Shown: in pieces, positions 5,998 to 12,501 of the stretch
Position numbering within the stretch: the first letter of the stretch is position 1
Layout: each line of letters starts with the position of its first letter
Origin: Microbacterium sp.
GTDB taxonomy: Bacteria; Actinomycetota; Actinomycetes; Actinomycetales; Microbacteriaceae
Direction of reading: 5' to 3'
DNA length: 12,501 nt
Assembly (NCBI GenBank): GCA_003248845.1
Contig: QFPD01000050.1
Span: forward strand, 1 to 12,501
Made by a program: the position numbers and the translations under genes
The notes under the pieces: generated by a model
Told to the model about the DNA's origin: nothing
The model's input: only the letters and a program-made list of their open reading frames with translations
Databases searched by the model: none

Positions 5998-6701
5998 ACA
6001 TCGCCGGTGTCACGGCATTCTCGACGGTCGACTGGCCGGATCACCTCTCGGCGACGGTCTTCCTCCAGGGGTGCCCCTGGAACTGCTTCTACTGTCACAA
6101 CCCCGCGCTTATCGATGCGAGAGCCGAGGGCGAGGTCTCCTGGAGCGATGTCCTCGACCTGCTGTGCGAGCGCATCGGACTCCTGGACGCCGTGGTGTTC
6201 TCCGGCGGAGAGCCTACGCTCCAACGCGCGCTCCTGCCCGCCATGCGGACCGTCCACACGCTCGGGTTCGCCGTCGGTCTGCACACCGGCGGCGCCTACC
6301 CGGGCCTCCTCGCGCAGGCACTGCCGGAGGTCGATTGGGTGGGGCTCGACATCAAGGCGTGTCCCGACGACTACGACCTCGTCACGGGGAGGCCGAACAG
6401 CGCGTCGATGGCCTGGCGCTCGCTCGAGCTCGTCCTCGGCAACCGCGAGCTGCGCGCCAGCACTGACCGTCCGCTGGACGTGGAGGTGCGGACGACGGTG
6501 CATCCCGCCGCGTTCGACGACGCGCGCCTGCACGCCCTCGGCTGCCGCCTGGCCGAAGCCGGCGTCGACCACTGGGCCGTGCAGCGTTTCCGCACGGCGG
6601 GCACGCGCAGCCCGCTGCCGCGGGTGGAGGGGGATGCCGCGGCATCCCTCACTCTCCGCGACCTTCCGAGCGAGCGGTTCGCGAGCCTCGTCGTGCGCTG
6701 A
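5967..6701 (+). CDS. nrdG: Anaerobic ribonucleotide reductase activating protein (radical SAM)
   Basis: A 244-residue radical-SAM activase that uses a [4Fe-4S] cluster and S-adenosylmethionine to create the glycyl radical on NrdD. The cluster motif CPWNCFYC (Cys36, Cys40, Cys43; Cx3Cx2C) is followed by HNP, as in other NrdG proteins, and SGGEPTLQ (79-86) is the SAM-binding GGE motif. The N-terminus LNIAGVTAFSTVDWPDHLSA is typical. At 244 residues it is longer than the 154 residues of E. coli NrdG, and belongs to the longer NrdG type common in other bacteria and archaea. The ATG at 5967 has a strong ribosome binding site, GGAGGAGAGG (5955-5964), inside the 3' end of nrdD, so the two proteins are translationally coupled. 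Near its end lies an 18-bp perfect palindrome (6631-6648). Its stop codon falls within the hairpin shared with der. Confidence 0.95.
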   Translation: MVRTPAACELNIAGVTAFSTVDWPDHLSATVFLQGCPWNCFYCHNPALIDARAEGEVSWSDVLDLLCERIGLLDAVVFSGGEPTLQRALLPAMRTVHTLGFAVGLHTGGAYPGLLAQALPEVDWVGLDIKACPDDYDLVTGRPNSASMAWRSLELVLGNRELRASTDRPLDVEVRTTVHPAAFDDARLHALGCRLAEAGVDHWAVQRFRTAGTRSPLPRVEGDAAASLTLRDLPSERFASLVVR

Positions 6702-6714
6702 GGGGACTCAGCGC
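6695..6714. terminator. Hairpin shared by convergent nrdG and der, holding both stop codons
   Basis: GCGCTGAG (6695-6702) and CTCAGCGC (6707-6714) form a perfect 8-bp stem with the loop GGGA, a GNRA tetraloop when read on the plus strand. The stop TGA of nrdG (6699-6701) lies in the left arm and the stop of der (6710 to 6708 on the minus strand) in the right arm; only 6 bases separate the two genes. There is no U tract on either side, so it would be an intrinsic terminator of the U-poor kind, or an RNA-stabilising end. It is the only candidate for separating the two operons. Confidence 0.6.
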
Positions 6715-8231
6715 TGGCGGCGCTCGCGGACGCGCATGTTCGTGACGATCGGGGTGCCTTCGAAGCCGAAGATCTCGCGCAGGCGCCGCTGGATGAACCG
6801 GCGGTAGCCCGGGTCGAGGAACCCGGTCGTGAAGAGCACGAATGTCGGCGGACGGGTCGCAGCCTGCGTGCCGAACAGGATGCGCGGCTGCTTGCCCCCG
6901 CGCAGCGGGTGCGGATGCTCGGCGACGAGTTCGGTGAGGAACGCGTTGAACTTGCCCGTCGAGATGCGCTGGTCCCACGAGGCGAGAGCCGTCTCGAGAG
7001 CGGGTACGAGCTTGTCGAGGTGGCGTCCCGTGCGCGCCGAGATGTTGACGCGCGGTGCCCATGCGACGTGCGCGAGGTCCTGCTCGATCTCGCGCTCGAG
7101 GTACCGGCGGCGATCGGCGTTCTCCATGTCGTCGTCGTTGAGGCGGTCCCACTTGTTGAACGCCAGCACGAGGGCGCGCCCCGATTCGAGGACGAGGTCG
7201 ATGATGTTGAGGTCCTGCACGCTGATCGACTGCGACACATCGAGCACGACGACGGCGACCTCGGCTTTCTCGAGCGCCGCTGACGTGCGCAGCGACGCGT
7301 AGAAGTCGGCGCCCTGCTGCAGGTGCACGCGGCGACGGATGCCGGCGGTGTCGACGAAGCGCCAGAGCTTGCCGCCGAGCTCGACGATCTCGTCGACGGG
7401 GTCGCGCGTCGTGCCCGCGAGCTCGTTGACGACGACGCGCTCCTCGCCCGCCGCCTTGTTGAGCAGCGAGGACTTGCCGACGTTCGGTCGCCCGAGGATC
7501 GCGACGCGGCGCGGACCTCCCAGCTCGGCCTTGGCGACGGCGGAGACGTCCGGCAGCACCTTCATGACCTCGTCGAGCAGGTCGGCGACGCCGCGCCCGT
7601 GGATCGCCGAGACGGGGTGCGGCTCGCCGAGGCCCAGGTTCCACAGAGCCGCGGCCTCCGGCTCCTGCCGGGCATCGTCGATCTTGTTCGCGACGAGGAA
7701 GACGGGCTTCGACGTCTTGCGCAGGAGCCGCACGACCGCCTCATCGGTCGCGGTCGCGCCGACCATGGCATCCACGACGAAGAGCACGACGTCCGAAAGG
7801 TCGATCGCGACCTCGGCCTGGGCGGCGACCGAGCGGTCGATGCCGCGCGCATCGGGCTCCCAGCCGCCGGTGTCGACGAGCGAGAAGCGACGGTCCATCC
7901 ACTCGGCCTTGTAGGTGACGCGGTCGCGCGTCACGCCGGGCGTGTCCTCGACGACGGCTTCGCGCCGCCCGAGGATCCGGTTGACGAGCGCGGACTTGCC
8001 GACGTTCGGCCGCCCGACGATCGCGACGACGGGAAGGGCGGGGAGGGCCTCGACGACCTCGCCTCCGGCGGTGAAGCCGGCGAGGAGCTCGGTGTCGTCC
8101 TCGTCGAGGTCGTAGTCGCTCAGCGATGCGCGCAGCGTCGCTGCGCGCTGGTCGGCGAGACCCTCATCGAGCGCCGCCATCTTCTCTTCGAGCTGGTCGG
8201 GACCGCCCTCGTACTCGTCCTCAGCGGCCAT
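6708..8231 (-). CDS. der: Ribosome-assembly GTPase Der (EngA)
   Basis: A 507-residue essential GTPase with two G domains in tandem that helps assemble the 50S subunit. The first P-loop GRPNVGKS is at 73-80, with DTPGVTRD (97-104), DTGG (120-123) and NKID (182-185). The second P-loop is at 247-254, with GTTRD (273-277), DTAG (294-297) and NKWD (359-362). The C-terminal KH-like domain covers about 424-500 ([13 protein letters not shown] to FGFEGTPIV). Ahead of the first G domain there is an acidic, poorly conserved extension of about 65 residues, common in actinobacterial Der. The ATG 8229-8231 overlaps the 3' end of cmk by 11 bases, so it is the last gene of the operon. All catalytic motifs are intact. 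Confidence 0.97.
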   Translation of the reverse strand: MAAEDEYEGGPDQLEEKMAALDEGLADQRAATLRASLSDYDLDEDDTELLAGFTAGGEVVEALPALPVVAIVGRPNVGKSALVNRILGRREAVVEDTPGVTRDRVTYKAEWMDRRFSLVDTGGWEPDARGIDRSVAAQAEVAIDLSDVVLFVVDAMVGATATDEAVVRLLRKTSKPVFLVANKIDDARQEPEAAALWNLGLGEPHPVSAIHGRGVADLLDEVMKVLPDVSAVAKAELGGPRRVAILGRPNVGKSSLLNKAAGEERVVVNELAGTTRDPVDEIVELGGKLWRFVDTAGIRRRVHLQQGADFYASLRTSAALEKAEVAVVVLDVSQSISVQDLNIIDLVLESGRALVLAFNKWDRLNDDDMENADRRRYLEREIEQDLAHVAWAPRVNISARTGRHLDKLVPALETALASWDQRISTGKFNAFLTELVAEHPHPLRGGKQPRILFGTQAATRPPTFVLFTTGFLDPGYRRFIQRRLREIFGFEGTPIVTNMRVRERRQR

Positions 8232-8931
8232 CGTTCGTCTCCTGTGTCGGCGTGTTCATCTCCGCGGCGACGACGTCCAGGACGGCGGCCACGGTCTGTG
8301 CGAAATCGAGATCGGTCGAGTCGACCACCGTGACGCCGTCCGCGGCGCGCAGGAAGTCGACGACCTGGCTGTCGGCGGCATCGCGACGGTGCAGCGCGCT
8401 CGCGACGGCGGCGGCGTCCTCGCCGTCGAGCTCCGCGCTGCGGCGAGCGGCGCGCACCTCGGGGGCCGCGGTGAGAAGGATGCGCACCGGCGCGTCGGGC
8501 GCGACCACCGTCGTGATATCGCGGCCCTCCACGACGACGCCGGGGCGGCCCGAATCGCGCACCAAGGTGCGGAAGAGCGCGTTCACGCTCTTCCGCACGG
8601 CACCGACGCGGGCCACGCCGCTCACCGCGGCGGAGACGCGCGGCTCGCGGATCGCGTCGGTGACGTCGGCGTCGCCGACGCGCACCCAGTACGCGTCGGG
8701 GTCGAGGGAGATGGCATACGGGAAGGCGTCCGCGGCATCCTGCACAGACTGCTCGTCGGCGGTGTCGCCACCGCGCTCGAGCACGTGCCACGCGAGCGCA
8801 CGGTACGCGGCGCCCGTGTCGAGGTAGCCGTAGCCGAGGCGGCGCGCGGCCTCTTTCGACACGCTCGACTTGCCGGAGCCGGCCGGTCCGTCGATCGCGA
8901 TCGTGACGGGGGCGGGCGACGAATCGGTCAT
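8221..8931 (-). CDS. cmk: Cytidylate kinase
   Basis: A 236-residue kinase that phosphorylates CMP and dCMP with ATP to the diphosphates, in pyrimidine salvage and nucleotide supply. The P-loop GPAGSGKSS occupies residues 15-23, followed by [17 protein letters not shown] (the NMP-binding DTGAxYR motif) and [11 protein letters not shown] (the GRDI motif). RRSAELDG and RRDAADS form the lid with its Arg residues. The length is normal (about 225-240). Its ATG overlaps the tyrA stop in an ATGA (8928-8931), and its end overlaps der by 11 bases, so tyrA, cmk and der are almost certainly cotranscribed and coupled. Confidence 0.96.
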   Translation of the reverse strand: MTDSSPAPVTIAIDGPAGSGKSSVSKEAARRLGYGYLDTGAAYRALAWHVLERGGDTADEQSVQDAADAFPYAISLDPDAYWVRVGDADVTDAIREPRVSAAVSGVARVGAVRKSVNALFRTLVRDSGRPGVVVEGRDITTVVAPDAPVRILLTAAPEVRAARRSAELDGEDAAAVASALHRRDAADSQVVDFLRAADGVTVVDSTDLDFAQTVAAVLDVVAAEMNTPTQETNDGR

Positions 8932-10058
8932 GAGGGCAGGCTCGCAATCTTCCAGCCGCGCTCTTCGAGGCCCTGCACGGCGCGGTGCAGCACGGTGGGC
9001 ACGACGCTGATCTCCGCGAGCCCGAACTGGGCGCCGGGCGAATGCTCGAGCCGCAGGTCCTCGACGTTCACGTCGAGCTCGCCGAGTTCGCCGAAGAGGC
9101 GACCCAGCTGACCGGGCGTGTCATCGACCATGACGACGAGGCTTTCGAACTGACGACGTTGGCCGTGCTTGCCGGGCAGCCGCGCGACGCCGTCGTTTCC
9201 GCGTCGGATCGTGTCGGCGACGGCGCGACGCGCGCCGGGGCGCTCGGGCGCGCGCAACGCGTCCGCGACGTCGCGGAGGTCTGCGGCGAGGGCGTCGAGG
9301 ACGTCGACGACGGGCGCCGCGTTCGCTCCGAGGATCTGCACCCACAGCTCGGGCGCCGAGGCGGCGATGCGGGTGGTGTCCCGCACCCCCTGTCCGGCGA
9401 GGCCGAGTGCATCGTCGGGCGCATCGATGAAGCGGCCCGCGAGGAGGGATGCCACGAGCTGCGGCACGTGCGAGACGAGCGCGACCGACCGGTCGTGCTC
9501 CTCCGGGGTCATCTCGATCGGGGTCGCGCCGAGGTCGAGTGCGAGACCCTCGACGAGCGCCAGATCGGATGCCGGGGTATCGCCGTCGCGGCACACGACC
9601 CACGGCCGCCCCACGAAGATGTCGGCGCGGGCGGCTATCGCTCCGCCGCGCTCTCGTCCTGCGAGCGGGTGCGAGCCGATGTAGTGCGTGAGGTCGACTC
9701 CGCGCGCCTGCAGCTGCTGCAGCGGCTCGAGCTTGACGCTCGCGACGTCGGTGACCACGGCGCGCGGGTATGCGCGCAGCTCGCGCTCGATGACGTCGGC
9801 GACGACGTCGGGCGGCGTCGCCACGACGATGAGGTCCGGGTCGTCTCCGGTCGCCTCGGCACGGCCGGCTCCGTAGTCGATCGCGAGGCGCAGCTGCGCG
9901 GGCGAGGCGTCGGCGAGGACGACGTCGACGCCGAGACCGCGCAGCGCGTGCCCGACGCTCGAGCCGAGGAGACCCGCGCCGACGATGCGCACGCAGCCCG
10001 AGGTGCGCGGCGAGCGCACGGCGCGCGCACGCGCGGCAGCGACGGTGGAGTCGGTCAC
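8928..10058 (-). CDS. tyrA: Prephenate dehydrogenase with C-terminal ACT domain
   Basis: A 376-residue enzyme that oxidises and decarboxylates prephenate to 4-hydroxyphenylpyruvate in tyrosine synthesis; arogenate use cannot be ruled out. The Rossmann motif [11 protein letters not shown] is at 26-36. The catalytic His130 lies in [11 protein letters not shown] (129-139), and [12 protein letters not shown] (197-208) is the second conserved stretch. Residues about 304-372 form an ACT domain ([20 protein letters not shown]), which usually binds the end product tyrosine for feedback control. The start is GTG 10056-10058 with GGCGGA about 5-10 bases upstream. The Ala/Arg-rich first 20 residues look like a non-conserved leader, so translation might start a little later. 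It begins 9 bases after the pseudouridine synthase gene. Confidence 0.94.
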   Translation of the reverse strand: MTDSTVAAARARAVRSPRTSGCVRIVGAGLLGSSVGHALRGLGVDVVLADASPAQLRLAIDYGAGRAEATGDDPDLIVVATPPDVVADVIERELRAYPRAVVTDVASVKLEPLQQLQARGVDLTHYIGSHPLAGRERGGAIAARADIFVGRPWVVCRDGDTPASDLALVEGLALDLGATPIEMTPEEHDRSVALVSHVPQLVASLLAGRFIDAPDDALGLAGQGVRDTTRIAASAPELWVQILGANAAPVVDVLDALAADLRDVADALRAPERPGARRAVADTIRRGNDGVARLPGKHGQRRQFESLVVMVDDTPGQLGRLFGELGELDVNVEDLRLEHSPGAQFGLAEISVVPTVLHRAVQGLEERGWKIASLPS

Positions 10059-10067
10059 GGTTTCCGC

Positions 10068-10862
10068 CTAGGAGTCAGCCTCGTCATCAGCGGACGGCCG
10101 CGAGGGGGCATCCGCCTGGCGCGCCACGGTGAGAAGCGCGCCGCGTTCCACTGTAGTCAACTCCCGTGCCCGCCCCGCTGGGAGGGTGCCCAGGTGGAGC
10201 GGGCCGAACTGGCGCCGGACGAGCTCCGTGACGGGGTGCCCGACGGCGGCCATCATGCGCCGGACGATCCGATTGCGACCGGAGTGCAGGGTGAGCTCGA
10301 CGAGCGAGCTTCCCGCGGACGCATCCAGCAGCCGCGCCTTGTCGGCCGCGATCGGGCCGTCCTCCAGCTCGATGCCCTTCGTCAGTCGCGCGATCGTCTG
10401 CGGGGCGACGCGCCCCTCCACCTTCGCGATGTAGACCTTCGTGACGCCGAACGAGGGGTGTGCGAGCACGTGCGCGAGGTCGCCGTCGTTCGTGAGGACG
10501 AGCAGCCCGCTCGTCTCGGCATCCAACCGTCCCACGTTGTAAAGCCGCTCGTCCCACTCTTTCGTGAAGCGTCGGAGATCCGGTCGTCCGTTCTCGTCCT
10601 TCATCGACGAGACGACGCCGGTCGGCTTGTTGAGCATGACGTAGCGCTTGGTCGGGTCGAGCTGGATCGCCGTGCCGTCGACGTCCACGAGGTCGGATGC
10701 CGGGTCGATGCGCGAACCCAGTTCCGTCACGACCTGTCCGTTGACCCGGACGCGCCCTTCGACGATGTACTGCTCGGACACGCGTCGCGAGGCCACGCCG
10801 GCGTTCGCGAGCACCTTCTGCAGGCGGACGCCCTCCCCGTCGGATCCGGCCGCGGCGGTCAT
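10068..10862 (-). CDS. rluB: Ribosomal large-subunit pseudouridine synthase (RluB/RsuA family)
   Basis: A 264-residue RNA-modifying enzyme of the RsuA/RluB/E/F family, which isomerises a uridine in rRNA to pseudouridine. It has an N-terminal S4 RNA-binding domain (residues about 12-60: VRLQKVLANAGVASRRVSEQ, then VRVNGQVV), then the catalytic domain with YVMLNKPTGVVSS (74-86) and the signature GRLDAETSGLLVLTNDG (111-127), in which Asp114 is the catalytic nucleophile. HSGRNRIVRRMMAAVGHPV is the conserved C-terminal motif. The ATG 10860-10862 overlaps the stop of scpB in an ATGA. Actinobacterial copies in this position, between scpB and cmk, are usually annotated as pseudouridine synthase; the exact rRNA position (2605 in E. 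coli for RluB) is inferred from family only. Confidence 0.92.
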   Translation of the reverse strand: MTAAAGSDGEGVRLQKVLANAGVASRRVSEQYIVEGRVRVNGQVVTELGSRIDPASDLVDVDGTAIQLDPTKRYVMLNKPTGVVSSMKDENGRPDLRRFTKEWDERLYNVGRLDAETSGLLVLTNDGDLAHVLAHPSFGVTKVYIAKVEGRVAPQTIARLTKGIELEDGPIAADKARLLDASAGSSLVELTLHSGRNRIVRRMMAAVGHPVTELVRRQFGPLHLGTLPAGRARELTTVERGALLTVARQADAPSRPSADDEADS

Positions 10863-11500
10863 CGCACGACCTCGCTGTCGAAGCCCGCGGCGCCGTCGTC
10901 GAGAAGTGGCGAGATATGCGGCAGTTCGTCGAGCGAGTTGATCCCGAGGTTCACGAGCAGCGCGTCCGTCGTCCCGTAGTTGATGGCGCCCGTCTCGGGG
11001 TCGTGGAAGAGCTCGGTGATGAGTCCGCGCGCGACGAGCGTGCGGACGACCGAGTCGACGTTGACGGCGCGGATGGCGGCGACCTGGCTGCGCGTCACCG
11101 GCTGCTTGTAGGCGATGACGGCGAGCGTCTCCAGCGCCGCCTGCGAGAGCCTGCTCGGGGCCTGGCCGCTGACGAACTCGCTGACGAGGTCGTCGAGCTC
11201 CTCCCGCACGTACAGCCGCCACCCGCCGCCGACCTCGCGCAATTCGAACCCGCGACGAGGGCCGCCGGCCTCGCCGTCGTAGTCGGCGACGAGACCCTCG
11301 ATCGCCTGACGCACGGCCGGCACGGGAGCAGCGACTGCGGCGGCCAGTGCGACGAGGCTCTGCGGCTCATCGACGACCAGGAGGATCGCCTCGAGTCGGC
11401 GGGCGACGTCGGCGGGCTCCTGCGAGCGTGCGGGTGGGTCGGCGACATCCAGGGCGGCGGAGTCCAGGGCGGCGGAGTGCGGAGTGCGGTCATCGGTCAT
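10859..11500 (-). CDS. scpB: Segregation and condensation protein B
   Basis: A 213-residue subunit of the SMC-ScpAB condensin. ScpB dimers bind ScpA and help control the SMC ring that compacts and separates the chromosome. It has the expected two winged-helix domains: residues about 30-95 (VARRLEAILLVVDEPQSLVA) and 96-190, with the family signature LSQAALETLAVIAYKQPVTR at about 118-137 followed by GVNxD-like AIRAVNVDSVVRTL and GLITE. The N-terminus carries a 5-residue tandem repeat, SAALD twice, coded by a 15-base direct repeat. The start is ATG 11498-11500; it overlaps the end of scpA by 11 bases, and its stop overlaps the start of the pseudouridine synthase. Confidence 0.95.
   Translation of the reverse strand: MTDDRTPHSAALDSAALDVADPPARSQEPADVARRLEAILLVVDEPQSLVALAAAVAAPVPAVRQAIEGLVADYDGEAGGPRRGFELREVGGGWRLYVREELDDLVSEFVSGQAPSRLSQAALETLAVIAYKQPVTRSQVAAIRAVNVDSVVRTLVARGLITELFHDPETGAINYGTTDALLVNLGINSLDELPHISPLLDDGAAGFDSEVVR
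11448..11477. repeat. Two tandem copies of a 15-base repeat in the 5' end of scpB
   Basis: TCCAGGGCGGCGGAG occurs twice in a row (11448-11462 and 11463-11477). On the minus strand it codes for the repeated pentapeptide SAALD near residue 9 of ScpB, ahead of the folded domains. The copies are identical, so the duplication is recent or still slipping; it keeps the reading frame. Confidence 0.85.
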
Positions 11501-12311
11501 AATCGGCTCCCAGAGTGGCGAGGTTTTCTTCGGACCACCGCTCTGCCGTCCAACGCAGAGTCAGCTCCCCGAGCGGCTCGAGCTGTTCGAATGAGAGAGC
11601 GGCGTGACGGTACAGCTCGAGCACCGCGAGGAATCGCGCCACGACGACGCCCGGCTGGTCCGTGCCCGCCACGAGCTCGCGGAAGTTCAGCGTGCCGGCG
11701 TCGCGGAGGAGGGTCACGACGATCGCCGCCTGCTCGCGAATCGACACGAGCGGCGCGTGCAGGTGATCGAGTCCGACGTGCGGAATCTCCTTCGGCGCGA
11801 ACGCGAGCATGGCGAGGGCGGCGAAGTCGGCCGTCGTCAACGTCCAGACGAGCTCCGGTACGGCGCGACGGTACTTCTCGTCGAGGCGGACGGCGCGCAC
11901 GTGCCGTCGGTCTTCGCGGCGCAGCGACCGCTCGAACCAGGCCGATACCTCTTTGAACGCGCGGTACTGGAGCAGACGCGCGAACAGCAGATCGCGCGCC
12001 TCGAGCAGGGCGACCGACTCGGCATCCACCAGCTCCCCCTGCGGCAGGAGCCCCGCGACCTTCATGTCGAGCAGCGTCGCCGCGACGACGAGGAACTCGG
12101 ATGCCTGCTCCAGCTCCTCCGCGTCGTCGAGCCCTTTCAGGTACGAGATGAACTCGTCTGTGACTTTCGATAGCGAGATCTCGGTGATGTCCAGCTCGTG
12201 TTTGCCGAGGAGGGACAGCAGCAGATCGAACGGCCCGTCGAAGCCGGACAGCGAGACGCGGAACCCTGCGACGGGTTCGGGGGCCGGTGCGGGCTCAGGC
12301 GACGGCGCCAC
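11490..12311 (-). CDS. scpA: Segregation and condensation protein A (kleisin)
   Basis: A 273-residue kleisin that bridges the SMC heads and binds ScpB. After a Pro/Glu/Ala-rich lead (PSPEPAPAPEPV) the conserved N-terminus reads FRVSLSGFDGPFDLLLSLLG, then KHELDITEISLSKVTDEFIS, the kleisin region that meets the SMC neck. ASEFLVVAATLLDMKVAGLLP is the next conserved block, and the C-terminal winged helix includes VVARFLAVLELYRHAALSFEQ. GTG 12309-12311 was chosen as start because it overlaps the parA-like gene by 17 bases and leaves a short lead; GGGAG lies about 10 bases upstream, so the exact start is uncertain. The open frame runs further upstream into the parA-like gene, but its extra residues are out-of-frame Arg/Pro-rich nonsense. 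Confidence 0.93.
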   Translation of the reverse strand: MAPSPEPAPAPEPVAGFRVSLSGFDGPFDLLLSLLGKHELDITEISLSKVTDEFISYLKGLDDAEELEQASEFLVVAATLLDMKVAGLLPQGELVDAESVALLEARDLLFARLLQYRAFKEVSAWFERSLRREDRRHVRAVRLDEKYRRAVPELVWTLTTADFAALAMLAFAPKEIPHVGLDHLHAPLVSIREQAAIVVTLLRDAGTLNFRELVAGTDQPGVVVARFLAVLELYRHAALSFEQLEPLGELTLRWTAERWSEENLATLGADYDR

Positions 12312-12501
12312 GGGCGACCAGCTCCCGCGCGAGGCGCAGGTAAGCCTGGGCCGCCGCGTGCTCGGGGGCGAACTGGGTGATGGGCACGCCCGACACCGAG
12401 GCATCCGGGAACTTCACGGTCCGTCCGATGACGGTCTCGAGCACGTCGTCGCCGAAGGCCTCGACGACCCGCTCGAGCACCTCGCGCGAATGCAGTGTGC
12501 G
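12295..12501 (-). CDS. ParA-family ATPase, C-terminal part (truncated by window edge)
   Basis: The last 68 residues of a Soj/ParA-type ATPase. The frame enters at the right edge with RTLHSREVLERVVEAFGDD, then TVIGRTVKFPDASVSGVPIT, and ends LRLARELVARGAVA before TGA at 12297-12295. RTLHSREV, RTVKFPDA and the PIT/LARELV ending are typical of the chromosomal ParA-like protein that precedes scpA in actinobacteria; the Walker motifs lie outside the window. Its last 17 bases overlap the GTG of scpA, making it the upstream partner in the chromosome-segregation part of the operon. Confidence 0.9.
   Translation of the reverse strand, partial: RTLHSREVLERVVEAFGDDVLETVIGRTVKFPDASVSGVPITQFAPEHAAAQAYLRLARELVARGAVA

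Noticed and set aside
6708..12501. The parA-scpA-scpB-rluB-tyrA-cmk-der cluster as a new functional system
   Set aside because: This order is a well-known conserved arrangement in actinobacteria; the mix of chromosome segregation, rRNA modification, tyrosine synthesis and nucleotide kinase genes is normal for it.

Overview
The window looks like the chromosome of a high-GC actinobacterium, most likely a member of the Microbacteriaceae (Microbacterium-like). The base composition is strongly GC-biased, GTG starts are common, neighbouring genes overlap by 4-31 bases, and the minus-strand order parA-scpA-scpB-rluB-tyrA-cmk-der is the standard actinobacterial arrangement. I see no transposase, phage gene, CRISPR array or toxin-antitoxin pair.

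Left part (1-3114): the tail of an unrecognised gene, then a run of small accessory genes. Three of these are broken in this sequence: a cupin gene with two +1 shifts at homopolymer runs, an SRPBCC (AHSA1-like) gene that has lost its middle, and an S4 RNA-binding gene that has lost a short internal stretch. Between them lie an intact tRNA-Pro(GGG) with a terminator-like hairpin, a GNAT acetyltransferase and a YhhN-family lysoplasmalogenase. The break in the S4 gene sits in a two-gene operon with the lysoplasmalogenase.

Middle part (3114-6701): a minus-strand protein that joins a NUDIX hydrolase domain to a NYN/PIN-like nuclease domain, diverging from nrdD-nrdG, the anaerobic (class III) ribonucleotide reductase and its radical-SAM activase. 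The 148-base divergent spacer holds two tandem 13-bp dyads, 21 bp apart, that together form one large palindrome. They look like operators of a GntR/FadR-type regulator and partly match a NrdR box. nrdG and der converge, and one 8-bp hairpin contains the stop codons of both.

Right part (6708-12501, all minus strand): a tightly packed core operon. It encodes a ParA-family ATPase (C-terminal part only), the condensin partners ScpA and ScpB (chromosome segregation), a ribosomal pseudouridine synthase, prephenate dehydrogenase (tyrosine synthesis), cytidylate kinase (CMP/dCMP phosphorylation) and the ribosome-assembly GTPase Der.

I did not find a convincing undescribed system. The points most worth checking are the dyad operator before nrdD, the NUDIX-NYN fusion, the shared hairpin over two stop codons, the cluster of broken genes, and a 7-base word (GGATGCC/GGCATCC) that occurs far more often than base composition predicts.
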